From Pseudomonas mosselii (GTDB lineage: Bacteria > Pseudomonadota > Gammaproteobacteria > Pseudomonadales > Pseudomonadaceae): DNA of 64,000 bases. The notes beneath the pieces were generated by a model. That model was given only the letters and a program-made list of their open reading frames with translations, ran no database searches and had not been told where the DNA came from. Numbering within the stretch: the first letter of the stretch is position 1; the number at the start of each line of letters is the position of its first letter. This document shows, piece by piece, positions 45,916-55,377 of the stretch. The DNA is taken from assembly GCF_019823065.1 (NCBI RefSeq), contig NZ_CP081966.1, forward strand, positions 6,169,501-6,233,500. The letters are read 5' to 3'. The position numbers and the translations under genes were made by a program.

Positions 45916-46407
45916 TCAAGCCTGGCGCGGGTCTGGATTGTCCAGAACGGTGTCGGTCTGCTCGGTGCGGAACTGCTTGAGCGCCGCGTGGAACTGCGGG
46001 TACTTGGCGCCCAGGATGCTTGCCGACAGCAGCGCGGCATTGACCGCGCCGGCCTTGCCGATGGCCAGGGTGGCCACGGGAACCCCAGCTGGCATCTGCA
46101 CGATCGACAGCAGCGAATCGACACCCGACAGCATCGACGACTGCACCGGCACGCCCAACACCGGCAGGTGGGTCTTGGCGGCGCACATGCCCGGCAGGTG
46201 GGCGGCGCCTCCGGCACCGGCGATGATCACCTCGATGCCGCGGCCTTCGGCCTCCTCGGCGTACTGGAACAGCAGGTCCGGGGTACGGTGGGCGGAAACC
46301 ACCTTCACCTCGTAGGGAATGCCGAGTTTTTCCAGCATATCGGCGGTGTGGCTAAGGGTGGACCAATCGGACTTGGAGCCCATGATCACGCCAACCAGTG
46401 CACTCAT
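45916..46407 (-). CDS. purE: N5-carboxyaminoimidazole ribonucleotide mutase
   Basis: A 163-aa octameric enzyme that converts N5-CAIR to CAIR. It has the class I signature '[40 protein letters not shown]' and '[27 protein letters not shown]'. The start at 46407 has AGAGG 8 nt upstream. It is preceded by a leader with a strong terminator, which may regulate the purEK transcript. Confidence 0.97.
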   Translation of the reverse strand: MSALVGVIMGSKSDWSTLSHTADMLEKLGIPYEVKVVSAHRTPDLLFQYAEEAEGRGIEVIIAGAGGAAHLPGMCAAKTHLPVLGVPVQSSMLSGVDSLLSIVQMPAGVPVATLAIGKAGAVNAALLSASILGAKYPQFHAALKQFRTEQTDTVLDNPDPRQA

Positions 46408-46444
46408 CGTCGAGCCTCTTCGCTTGTGCGCCCGCAGGCGCGTC

Positions 46445-46531
46445 AAAAAACAACAAGCCACGCGGGACGACCGGCGTGGCTTGTTTGCTGATCATGACCG
46501 GATCTATCCGGTCGAGGGGCCGCGCAGTATA
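46445..46531 (-). promoter_or_regulatory. Promoter and attenuator-like leader of purEK
   Basis: Read on the minus strand: a -10 box TATACT (46531-46526), then a palindromic stem GACCGGAT/ATCCGGTC (46513-46496). A perfect 12-bp stem follows, AACAAGCCACGC with GCGTGGCTTGTT (46485-46474 and 46463-46452), with a 10-nt loop and T6 (46450-46445). Only 37 nt then remain before the purE start, too little for another promoter I can recognise. The terminator may also serve the upstream LysR gene. Confidence 0.65.
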
Positions 46532-46578
46532 GCGTAACGCAAGGCGATCACGGCACCCCCGGCGACCAACTGTCGCCC

Positions 46579-47508
46579 TTATTTTTCGGGGGTTTGGCTG
46601 ACTTTCGGGTCAACTGAGCCACCCTCCAGCTTGCGCCACAGCAACCGCACGTTGGCCTTGCGCACCAGCGCGCAGCGGTACAGGCGGATTTCCAGCGGCA
46701 CATGCCACTGGCTGCCGCCACAGATCACCAGTTCGCCGCGCTCCAGCTCGCCGCGCATCGACAGCCTCGGCACCCAGGCGATGCCCATGCCTTCGAGGGC
46801 CATGCTCTTTAGACTGTCGGCCATCGCTGTTTCATAGACAGTGGTATAGCGCAGGTTGCGCTGGCGCAGCAGCAGGTTGACCGAACGGCCGAGGAAGGCA
46901 CCGGCGCTGTAGGCCAGCAGCGGCACGCTGCCCTCGCCCTCCAGGTCGAACAGCGGCTTGCCGTCCGGGCTAACGGCGCACACCGGAAGCATTTCGGTGG
47001 TGCCCATGTGCAACGACGGGAAGATCTCGGCGTCCATCTGCAAGGCGGCGTCCGGATCATAGAAAGCCAGCATCAGGTCGCAACCGCCCTCGCGCAATGC
47101 ATGAACGGCATCGCCAACGTTGGTGGCCACCAGGCGCGTGGCGATGTTCAAGCCATCGTTGCGCAGCTGCGCCACCCAGCGCGGGAAAAAGCCCGACGCC
47201 AGGGAGTGCGCAGCCGACACCTGAATCACCTCGCCCTGCCCGCCCTCAAGGTGATGTAAATGGCGGAGAACTTCGCTCAACTGGTCGACAACGGTACGCG
47301 CGGTGACGAGAAACAGCTGGCCGGCCTCGGTCAGTTCGATCGGTGTGCGGGAACGATTCACCAAGGTCAGCCCCAACGCCGCCTCCAGGCTGCGTATGCG
47401 CCGGCTGAAGGCCGGCTGGGTGACGAACCGGCGCTCGGCCGCCTGGGAGAAACTGCGGGTTGAGGCCAGGGCACTGAAGTCCTCCAGCCATTTGCTTTCG
47501 AGGTTCAT
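46579..47508 (-). CDS. LysR family regulator, HypT/YjiE-like
   Basis: A 309-aa LysR protein. The N-terminus 'ESKWLEDFSALASTRSFSQAAERRFVTQPAFSRRIRSLEAALG' strongly resembles E. coli YjiE/HypT, the hypochlorite-responsive regulator, as do 'VSAAHSLASGFFPRW' and 'ALEGMGIAWVPRLSM'. HypT is activated by methionine oxidation; this protein has several methionines, but I cannot say whether the same ones are present. It is divergent from aspA with 181 nt between, so it may control aspA. Confidence 0.92.
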   Translation of the reverse strand: MNLESKWLEDFSALASTRSFSQAAERRFVTQPAFSRRIRSLEAALGLTLVNRSRTPIELTEAGQLFLVTARTVVDQLSEVLRHLHHLEGGQGEVIQVSAAHSLASGFFPRWVAQLRNDGLNIATRLVATNVGDAVHALREGGCDLMLAFYDPDAALQMDAEIFPSLHMGTTEMLPVCAVSPDGKPLFDLEGEGSVPLLAYSAGAFLGRSVNLLLRQRNLRYTTVYETAMADSLKSMALEGMGIAWVPRLSMRGELERGELVICGGSQWHVPLEIRLYRCALVRKANVRLLWRKLEGGSVDPKVSQTPEK

Positions 47509-47689
47509 CGACTACTCCGCAACGCGTGCACCAAAATGGAACACGCTCGATTGTCAATCGGCGTCACATCAAACCGTATGCCGTTTGTGCATAGGTTAGC
47601 GTGCAACAGCATTGGCCGCAAAATCCGGGCAGCCCTAGCATTGGCGCCATTCCGGCAGGTGCCGGGTCAAAATCGAGATGATATCCATC

Positions 47690-49114
47690 ATGTCCTCCGC
47701 TGCATCGTTCCGCGTCGAAAAAGATCTGCTTGGTACCCTTGAAGTCCCTGCCGATGCCTACTACGGCATCCAGACTCTGCGCGCTGCCAACAACTTCCAC
47801 CTCTCCGGCGTTCCGCTGTCGCACTACCCCAAACTGGTAGTCGGCCTGGCGATGGTCAAGCAGGCTGCTGCTGACGCCAACCGTGAGCTGGGGCACCTGA
47901 GCGATGCCAAGCACGCTGCCATCACTGCAGCCTGCGCCCGACTGATCAAGGGTGATTTCCACGATCAGTTCGTCGTGGACATGATTCAAGGCGGTGCCGG
48001 CACCTCCACCAACATGAACGCCAACGAAGTCATCGCCAACGTCGCGCTGGAGCACATGGGCCACCAGAAAGGTGAGTACCAGTACCTGCACCCGAACAAC
48101 GACGTGAACATGGCGCAGTCGACCAACGACGCCTATCCGACCGCGATCCGTCTGGGCTTGCTGCTGGGCCACGACGCCCTGCTGGCCAGCCTCGACAGCC
48201 TGATCCAGGCCTTCGCCGCCAAGGGTAAAGAGTTCGACCACGTACTGAAGATGGGCCGTACCCAGCTGCAGGACGCCGTACCGATGACCCTGGGCCAGGA
48301 ATTCCGCGCCTTCGCCACCACCATGACCGAAGACCTGCAGCGCCTGCGCTCGCTGGCGCCGGAACTGCTGACCGAAATCAACCTGGGCGGTACCGCCATC
48401 GGTACCGGCATCAACGCCGACCCGGGCTACCAGGCCCTGGCCGTGCAGCGCCTGGCGACCATCAGCGGCCAGCCGCTGGTCCCGGCTGCCGACCTGATCG
48501 AAGCCACCTCCGACATGGGCGCCTTCGTGCTGTTCTCCGGCATGCTCAAGCGTACCGCGGTCAAGCTGTCGAAGATCTGCAACGACCTGCGCCTGCTGTC
48601 CAGCGGCCCACGTACCGGCATCAACGAAATCAACCTGCCAGCACGTCAGCCAGGCAGCTCGATCATGCCAGGCAAGGTCAACCCGGTGATCCCGGAAGCC
48701 GTCAACCAGGTGGCCTTCGCCATCATGGGCAACGATCTGGCACTGACCGTCGCCGCCGAAGGTGGCCAGCTGCAGCTGAACGTGATGGAACCGCTGATCG
48801 CCTACAAGATCTTCGACTCGATCCGCCTGCTGCAACGCGCCATGGACATGCTGCGCGAGCACTGCATCGTCGGCATCACCGCCAACGAACAGCGCTGCCG
48901 TGAACTGGTCGAGCACTCGATCGGCCTGGTCACCGCCCTGAACCCGTACATCGGCTATGAAAACGCCACCCGTATCGCCCGCGTCGCCCTGGAAACCGGC
49001 CGCGGCGTGCTAGAACTGGTGCGCGAGGAGAAGCTGCTAGACGAAGCGATGCTCAACGACATCCTGCGTCCGGAAAACATGATCGCTCCCCGTCTGGTTC
49101 CGCTGAAGGCGTAA
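47690..49114 (+). CDS. aspA: Aspartate ammonia-lyase
   Basis: A 474-aa enzyme that converts aspartate to fumarate and ammonia. Fumarase/aspartase motifs are 'GGAGTSTNMNANEVIAN', 'HVLKMGRTQLQDAVPMTLGQEF' and the active-site loop 'GSSIMPGKVNPVIPEAVNQV'. I chose the ATG at 47690 (MSSAASFRVEKDLLG), the start conserved in Pseudomonas; the ATG at 47678 is 4 codons upstream and crowds the GAG of a possible ribosome site. A strong terminator follows at 49173-49208. Confidence 0.96.
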   Translation: MSSAASFRVEKDLLGTLEVPADAYYGIQTLRAANNFHLSGVPLSHYPKLVVGLAMVKQAAADANRELGHLSDAKHAAITAACARLIKGDFHDQFVVDMIQGGAGTSTNMNANEVIANVALEHMGHQKGEYQYLHPNNDVNMAQSTNDAYPTAIRLGLLLGHDALLASLDSLIQAFAAKGKEFDHVLKMGRTQLQDAVPMTLGQEFRAFATTMTEDLQRLRSLAPELLTEINLGGTAIGTGINADPGYQALAVQRLATISGQPLVPAADLIEATSDMGAFVLFSGMLKRTAVKLSKICNDLRLLSSGPRTGINEINLPARQPGSSIMPGKVNPVIPEAVNQVAFAIMGNDLALTVAAEGGQLQLNVMEPLIAYKIFDSIRLLQRAMDMLREHCIVGITANEQRCRELVEHSIGLVTALNPYIGYENATRIARVALETGRGVLELVREEKLLDEAMLNDILRPENMIAPRLVPLKA

Positions 49115-49172
49115 CCCAGGCCGCTGCAAACAGTCTCACCAGGTCGAGGGACTAGACACCTCTCAACCTTTC

Positions 49173-49208
49173 AAGGGCCCGAGCGCACGCTCCGGGCCCT
49201 TTTTTTGT
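49173..49208 (+). terminator. Terminator of aspA
   Basis: AAGGGCCCGAGC (49173-49184) pairs with GCTCCGGGCCCTT (49189-49201) with one bulge and a CGCAC-type loop, followed by T7 within 49200-49206. It is 58 nt past the aspA stop. Confidence 0.88.
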
Positions 49209-49282
49209 GCCAGGGATTCGATATCCCTCCAACGGCACACAACTTGCTCTCCAAAGCTTCTCAGCCCAATGGGACGCCGAGC

Positions 49283-50275
49283 ATGCTGCACAGCCACCTC
49301 ACCACCCTCAACGCGGTTTCGCTGATCCTCCAGGTGTTCCAGGAGGCCGGCGTCGACCCGCGGCAGCTGCTCGCCGGCAGCGGCATAGGCCCGGCGGACC
49401 TGGGCCACGCCGATGCGCGCATCACCACCCAACAGGAGCTGCAGGTGTGCGCCAACGCCGTGGCCCGGCGTGAGGACATCGGCCTGGAACTGGGCCGGCG
49501 GATGCATGTGTCGTGCTACGGGATGCTCGGTTACGCCCTGCTCTCCAGTGCCACTTTGGGTGACGCCCTGCGCCTGGCGCTGAGTTATCCGGCACTGCTG
49601 GGAACAGTCTTCCAGCTGCGCCTGGTGGATGACGGCCAGCGAGTCTGGCTCAGCGCCACCGACCATTACGACGCCCCCGGCCTTGCCGCCTTCAACGCCG
49701 AGTTCTGCCTGGTGTCGCTGAAGGTGATCTGCGATGACCTGCTCGGCCGCCCGCTGCCGCTGCTGGCGGCGCGCTTCGAACACTCGCGTCCCGGCTACCA
49801 CACGCTCTATGACGGTGCGTTCCAGTGCCCGCTCGGCTTCCAGGCCAGCGACAACGCCTTTGCCTTCGAGCGCCGCTGGCTGGACATGCCACTGCCGCTG
49901 GCCGACCCGATCACCCACAAGGCCATGGGCGAACGCTGCAGGCGCCTGAACCTTGAGTTCACCGGACGCCAGGCCTGGCTCGGACGCATTCGCCAGCTGC
50001 TGGTCCAACAGCTGGATGCCGCCCCCGGGCTGGAGGGGCTGGCACGGCAGATGAACTGCTCATCGCGCACCTTGCGCCGGCACCTGCAAGCGCTGGGCAG
50101 CAGTTATCAACAGCTGCTCGACGAGTTGCGCTTCGAGCGGGCCAAGCAACTGCTGGCCGAAGACCAGATGCCGATCTATCGCATTGCCGAATCGCTGGGA
50201 TTCAGCGAGACCGCGAGTTTCAGGCATGCCTTCCAGCGCTGGAGCGGCGTTGCGCCCAGCCATTTCCGCGGCTGA
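49283..50275 (+). CDS. AraC family transcriptional regulator
   Basis: A 330-aa regulator with an N-terminal arabinose-binding-like domain (PF12625 type, about 15-200, 'VSLILQVFQEAGVDPRQLLAGSGI') and C-terminal AraC HTH pair ('LARQMNCSSRTLRRHLQALGSSYQQLLDELRFERAKQLL' and 'IAESLGFSETASFRHAFQRWSGVAPSHFR'). This architecture is shared with OruR and similar amino acid or amine regulators. The ATG at 49283 is used; the open frame to 49205 overlaps the aspA terminator. It lies before the acetylpolyamine deacetylase and may control it. Confidence 0.92.
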   Translation: MLHSHLTTLNAVSLILQVFQEAGVDPRQLLAGSGIGPADLGHADARITTQQELQVCANAVARREDIGLELGRRMHVSCYGMLGYALLSSATLGDALRLALSYPALLGTVFQLRLVDDGQRVWLSATDHYDAPGLAAFNAEFCLVSLKVICDDLLGRPLPLLAARFEHSRPGYHTLYDGAFQCPLGFQASDNAFAFERRWLDMPLPLADPITHKAMGERCRRLNLEFTGRQAWLGRIRQLLVQQLDAAPGLEGLARQMNCSSRTLRRHLQALGSSYQQLLDELRFERAKQLLAEDQMPIYRIAESLGFSETASFRHAFQRWSGVAPSHFRG

Positions 50276-50403
50276 CCACCCCGCGATAGCGGTCGGCACA
50301 GGTGATGGCCATATCTATCCCCTTTTGGCCATTCATGCCGTTCTCCCTGCATCAGGCCAGCCAGCACAATCGGCCCACGCCAGTCATAAACGGAGAACAA
50401 CAC

Positions 50404-51444
<1,041 letters not shown>

Positions 51445-51446
51445 AC

Positions 51447-52550
51447 ATGGTCCGACTCAAGCGTCTGCTCGCCCCGCTCATCGCCACCGGCCTGCTCGCC
51501 GGCGCGCTCCAGGCCCATGCCGACCAGCGCACCCTGCGGGTCTACAACTGGTTCGACTACATCACCCCGCAGACCCTCACCGACTTCCAGAAGGACAGCG
51601 GGGTGAAGCTGGTCTACGACATCTTCGACACCAACGAGGCACTGGAGGCCAAGCTGCTGACCGGCAACTCCGGCTACGACGTGGTGGTGCCGTCCAACGT
51701 GTTCCTCGCCAAGCAGATCGAAGCGGGCGTGTTCCAGCCGCTCGATCGCGCCAAGCTGCCCAACTGGCAACACCTGGACCCGGCGCTGATGAAGCTGATC
51801 GAGGCCAACGATCCCGGCAACAAGTTCGCCGTGCCCTACATGTACGGCACCGTGCTGATCGGCTTCAACCCGGACAAGGTCAAGGCGGTGCTCGGCGACA
51901 ACGCCCCGGTGGACAGCTGGGACCTGATCTTCAAACCGGAGAACATCGCCAAGCTCAAGCAGTGCGGCGTGGCGCTGCTCGATTCACCGTCGGAGATCCT
52001 GCCGCTGGCCCTGTCGTACCTGGGTCTGGACCCTAACAGCGGCAAGCCGGCCGACTATCAGAAAGCCCAGGACCTGCTGCTGAAGATCCGCCCGCATGTC
52101 ACCTACTTCCACTCTTCCAAGTACATGGCCGACATCGCCAACGGCGACATCTGCGTGGCAGTGGGTTATTCGGGCAGCTTCTCCCAGGCCGCCAACCGCG
52201 CCCGCGAGGCAAAGAATGGCGTGACAGTGGACATGCGCCTGCCCAGGGAGGGGGCACCGATCTGGTTCGACATGCTGGCGATCCCGAAGAACGCGGCCAA
52301 CCCGGAGGATGCCCATGCCTTCATCAACTACCTGCTGCGGCCTGAGGTGATCGCGCCGATCAGCGATTTCGTCGGCTACCCGAACCCGAACAAGGATGCG
52401 AACGACAAGGTCAGCCCAGCGATCCGCAACAACCCGAACCTGTACCCGACAACGGAGGCGATGGCCAAGCTGTATACCTTGAAGCCACTGCCACGGGATG
52501 CCGAGCGGGCACGCACCCGGGCCTGGACCAAGATCAAGTCGGGAACCTGA
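51447..52550 (+). CDS. Polyamine ABC transporter substrate-binding protein (PotF/SpuD-like)
   Basis: A 367-aa periplasmic binding protein. A signal peptide ends near residue 25 ('LQAHA-DQ'). Then follows the PotF-like '[46 protein letters not shown]' and '[19 protein letters not shown]'. It is encoded 2 nt after the acetylpolyamine deacetylase and no permease or ATPase gene accompanies it here. It probably feeds a transporter encoded elsewhere, perhaps with acetylated polyamines as ligand. Confidence 0.94.
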   Translation: MVRLKRLLAPLIATGLLAGALQAHADQRTLRVYNWFDYITPQTLTDFQKDSGVKLVYDIFDTNEALEAKLLTGNSGYDVVVPSNVFLAKQIEAGVFQPLDRAKLPNWQHLDPALMKLIEANDPGNKFAVPYMYGTVLIGFNPDKVKAVLGDNAPVDSWDLIFKPENIAKLKQCGVALLDSPSEILPLALSYLGLDPNSGKPADYQKAQDLLLKIRPHVTYFHSSKYMADIANGDICVAVGYSGSFSQAANRAREAKNGVTVDMRLPREGAPIWFDMLAIPKNAANPEDAHAFINYLLRPEVIAPISDFVGYPNPNKDANDKVSPAIRNNPNLYPTTEAMAKLYTLKPLPRDAERARTRAWTKIKSGT

Positions 52551-52557
52551 TGGGGTT

Positions 52558-52640
52558 GGGGCCTGCTCTGCAGCCCCTCGCCGGCAAGCCGGCTCCTACA
52601 AAGGCATGCGCAGTTACTGTGGGAGTCGGCTTGCCGACGA
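52558..52640. repeat. Hairpin and REP-type pair after the binding-protein gene
   Basis: A GGGGC...GCCCC hairpin (52558-52578) is followed by REP-like arms at 52579-52600 and 52619-52639 (core GCCGGCAAGCCGGCTCCTACA / TGTGGGAGTCGGCTTGCCGAC) with several mismatches. They separate two convergent genes. Confidence 0.6.
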
Positions 52641-52662
52641 CGGGGCGCAGAGCGACCTCAAT

Positions 52663-54192
52663 TCAGCGCCGCCAAGCCTTGCGCAGACGCATCAACGCAT
52701 CCGCTATCTGCGCCTCCGGCACCGCGGCAAACCCCAGCACCAACCCTGCCCTGTTATCCACTGGCTCCTCGCTATCCTCCAGCCAGTAGCTGCTCAGCGG
52801 ATTGACCTCCACCCCCACCGCTTCCGCCCGAGCCACCAGCTCCTGCTCCCGCGCGAAGTTATCCACATCTACCTTCACATGCAGCCCCGCCGCCACCACG
52901 GGCATGGCCCCCAGCCCTGGCACGTCCTGCGGCCAGCCTGCCTTGAGCACATTGCGCCGCGCCAGCGCAGCCCGGCGCATGCGGCGGATATGCCGCTGGA
53001 AATGCCCCTGGGCCATGAATTGCGCCATCACGCACTGGGTGCCGACCTCCGAATGGCGTACCGCCAGCGCCCGGCATCGACTGAACGCCTGCACCAGACG
53101 CCCGGGAAGCACCAGGTATCCCAGGCGCAAGGCCGGAAGCGCGATCTTGCCGAAGGTCCCCACGTACAGCACTCGCCCCTGGCGGTCCAGCGAGGCCAGT
53201 GGCGCCAGCGGCACACCGCTGTAACGGTACTCGCCGTCGTAGTCGTCCTCGAGGATCCAGCCATCCTGGCGCTCGGCCCAATCCAGCAGCGACAGGCGAC
53301 GGGCCAGGCTCATGGTAACGCCCGTGGGGTACTGGTGGGCAGGCGTCACGTAGGCCAGCCGACACTCGGGCATCTCGGTCAGCCTTGCGCAGTCCATGCC
53401 CTCGGCATCCACCGGCACGCCCTTGAGCGTGGCCCCGGCCATCGCGAAGGCATGCCCGGCAGCCCGGTAGCCCGGGTTTTCCACAGCCACGCCATCGCCC
53501 GGTTGCAGCAGCAGCTGTGCACAAAGGCTGATGGCCTCCTGCGCGCCACTGGTGATCACTATTTGTTCAGCCGTGCAGCTAAGCCCCCGCGAGCGTCGCA
53601 GGTAGGTGGCAATCAATTCACGCAGCTGCCACTCACCGGCCGGGTCGCCATAGCCCAGCAACGCCGGGTCGGGATTTCGCCAGAAACCCGCTTGCAGCTT
53701 GGCCCACACCTCGAACGGGAACAGGTCGAACGCCGGCACGCCGACGCGAAAAGCCTTGGGCGCCCCGCCTCTGGGCAGCGGCAAATGATGATTCTTCAGA
53801 CGTTGCAGGGGCTCGCTGATGACTGCCTGCCTGGATAAATCCTCAGTATCTGAAGCACTATATGTGGATAAGTCTGTTGATAACCCCAGGGATAACCCTG
53901 TTGATAATTGTGTGGATAGTTTCGGCAGCTGGCTCACATAGGTGCCATCGCCAACCCGGCTCTCGATGAAGCCCTCCGCATACAGCTGGTCGTAGGCTCG
54001 CACCACGCTGTTACGCGACAGCATCAGCATCGCCGCCAAATCGCGGGTGGCCGGCAACCGCGTGCCGCTGCCCAGGCGCCCATCCAGCACCCTGGCGCGC
54101 AAGGCATGGTAGAGCTGCTGGCTCAGCCCGCGGCGGCGGTCCAGGACAATACCCGCGGGGTCGAAAGGCAGAGGATGGCAACGTTCGCTCAT
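52663..54192 (-). CDS. MocR/PdxR-type GntR regulator with an aminotransferase domain
   Basis: A 509-aa PLP-dependent regulator. The GntR winged helix is about 15-88 ('GLSQQLYHALRARVLDGRLGSGTRLPATRDLAAMLMLSRNSVVRAYDQLYAEGFIESRVGDGTYVSQLP'). A linker at about 93-125 includes five LSTx-like units. The C-terminal type I aminotransferase-like domain (about 130-500) has the PLP Lys in 'GTFGKIALPALRLGY' and 'TSGAQEAISLCAQLL'. The linker DNA contains five DnaA-box-like units in 12-bp register. It is divergent from the PaiB-like gene, its likely target. Confidence 0.94.
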   Translation of the reverse strand: MSERCHPLPFDPAGIVLDRRRGLSQQLYHALRARVLDGRLGSGTRLPATRDLAAMLMLSRNSVVRAYDQLYAEGFIESRVGDGTYVSQLPKLSTQLSTGLSLGLSTDLSTYSASDTEDLSRQAVISEPLQRLKNHHLPLPRGGAPKAFRVGVPAFDLFPFEVWAKLQAGFWRNPDPALLGYGDPAGEWQLRELIATYLRRSRGLSCTAEQIVITSGAQEAISLCAQLLLQPGDGVAVENPGYRAAGHAFAMAGATLKGVPVDAEGMDCARLTEMPECRLAYVTPAHQYPTGVTMSLARRLSLLDWAERQDGWILEDDYDGEYRYSGVPLAPLASLDRQGRVLYVGTFGKIALPALRLGYLVLPGRLVQAFSRCRALAVRHSEVGTQCVMAQFMAQGHFQRHIRRMRRAALARRNVLKAGWPQDVPGLGAMPVVAAGLHVKVDVDNFAREQELVARAEAVGVEVNPLSSYWLEDSEEPVDNRAGLVLGFAAVPEAQIADALMRLRKAWRR

Positions 54193-54637
54193 GACATTGG
54201 ACCTATGAAAACAGCCGTGAATGGCTCTTACCTAGAGCCAATAGCCTGCCTAGCATGGGGTCATTCAGCAAGGACATCCAGCATGTACAACAACACGTCC
54301 CACCAGGAACACGACCTCGACCGCCTGCACCGGCACATGCTGCAAACCCGCCTGGCCCTGCTGGTCAGCCAGGGTGACCAGGGCCTGCTGGCCACCCACC
54401 TGCCCGTACTGGTCGAGGCTGGCGAAGGCGAGTTCGGCACGGTCTACGCCCACCTGGCCCGGGCCAACCGCCAGTGGCAGGACCTGGAGCAAGGGGGCGA
54501 GGCGCTGCTGGTGTTTCCCGGTGCCGATGCCTACGTCAGCCCGAGCTACTACCCGAGCAAGGCGGACAACCCCAAGGTGGTGCCGACCTGGAACTACCTG
54601 GCCGTGCACGCCTATGGCCCGGTCGAAGTTATCCACA
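52754..54637. promoter_or_regulatory. Cluster of DnaA-box-like sites
   Basis: Perfect TTATCCACA occurs at 52859-52867 (+), 53863-53871 (-) and 54629-54637 (+). Near matches are TTATCCACT (52754-52762, +), TTTTCCACA (53477-53485, +), TTATCAACA (53875-53883 and 53899-53907, -), CTATCCACA (53911-53919, -) and TTATCCCTG (53887-53895, -). The five sites between 53863 and 53919 start exactly 12 bp apart and encode the LSTQ-LSTG-LSLG-LSTD-LSTY linker of the MocR protein with TTA/CTA leucine codons. DnaA binding is inferred, not shown. Confidence 0.6.
54222..54240. promoter_or_regulatory. Palindromic operator candidate between the MocR and PaiB-like genes
   Basis: TGGCTCT (54222-54228) and AGAGCCA (54234-54240) form a perfect inverted repeat with a 5-nt spacer, centred between the two divergent start codons (54192 and 54283). 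Such dyads in the divergent gap are typical operators of MocR regulators. A possible promoter for the PaiB-like gene is TTACCT (54228-54233) - 17 nt - TAGCAT (54251-54256). Confidence 0.6.
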
Positions 54638-54912
54638 ACGCCCAGTCGTTACTGGACATTGTCACCCGCCTCACCGAACGCCATGAACAACTCCGCGACG
54701 AGCCCTGGAAAGTGTCTGACGCCCCAAGCGACTACCTCGACGGCATGCTCCGCGCCATCGTTGGCATCCGCCTGTCCATCAGCCGCCTGCAAGGTGCGCG
54801 CAAACTGAGCCAGAACCGTTCGGCGCATGACATTGCCGGCGTGCGCAAAGGCCTCAGTGCCAGCAATGACCACCTGGACAACCAACTCGCCGCGCACATG
54901 CGCGATCTCTGA
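54283..54912 (+). CDS. PaiB-like FMN-binding protein
   Basis: A 209-aa protein of the FMN-binding negative transcriptional regulator (PaiB) family, with 'LVSQGDQGLLATHLPVLVEAGEGEFGTVYAHLARANRQWQ' and 'VSPSYYPSKADNPKVVPTWNYLAVHAYG' motifs of the split-barrel flavin fold. In Bacillus, PaiB is paired with PaiA, a polyamine N-acetyltransferase. Here too an acetyltransferase follows after 11 nt. AAGGA precedes the ATG at 54283. It contains a perfect DnaA 9-mer at 54629-54637. Confidence 0.92.
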   Translation: MYNNTSHQEHDLDRLHRHMLQTRLALLVSQGDQGLLATHLPVLVEAGEGEFGTVYAHLARANRQWQDLEQGGEALLVFPGADAYVSPSYYPSKADNPKVVPTWNYLAVHAYGPVEVIHNAQSLLDIVTRLTERHEQLRDEPWKVSDAPSDYLDGMLRAIVGIRLSISRLQGARKLSQNRSAHDIAGVRKGLSASNDHLDNQLAAHMRDL

Positions 54913-54923
54913 AGGACAAGCCC

Positions 54924-55370
54924 ATGACCCCCGTTACCCTGCGCCCGGTCGGCACTCACGATCACGCCGCCTGGCGCTCCCTGTGGCAGGCCTACCTGCG
55001 CTTCTACCAGACCGAGCTGGCCGACGAGGTCTACCTCAGCACCTGGCAGCGCCTGCTCGACCCCAACGAGCCCACCCATTCGACCCTGGCCTGGGTCGAC
55101 GACAAGGCGGTGGGCCTGGTCAACTTCATCTACCATCGCACCAACTGGAGCATCCAGAATTCCTGCTACCTGCAGGACCTCTACGTGGACGGCGAGCAAC
55201 GCGGCCTGGGTATCGGCCGACAGCTGATCGAGCATGTTTACGCGACGGCCAAGGCCGCCGACTGCACGAGGGTGCACTGGCTGACCCACGAGACCAATGC
55301 CACCGCCATCAGCCTGTACGAACAGATCGCCGATCGGCCGGGCTTCATCCAATTCCGCAAAGCACTGTAG
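54924..55370 (+). CDS. GNAT family N-acetyltransferase
   Basis: A 148-aa acetyltransferase. The acetyl-CoA motif A is 'LQDLYVDGEQRGLGIGRQLIEHVYATAK' with the (R)GLGIG loop (residues about 88-102). 'YQTELADEVYLSTWQRLLDPNEPTHSTLAWVDD' is a common N-terminal pattern in this subfamily. Context next to a PaiB-like gene makes a polyamine or related amine a possible substrate, which is inference. It follows the PaiB-like gene in an apparent operon. Confidence 0.9.
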   Translation: MTPVTLRPVGTHDHAAWRSLWQAYLRFYQTELADEVYLSTWQRLLDPNEPTHSTLAWVDDKAVGLVNFIYHRTNWSIQNSCYLQDLYVDGEQRGLGIGRQLIEHVYATAKAADCTRVHWLTHETNATAISLYEQIADRPGFIQFRKAL

Positions 55371-55377
55371 GCCGAAC

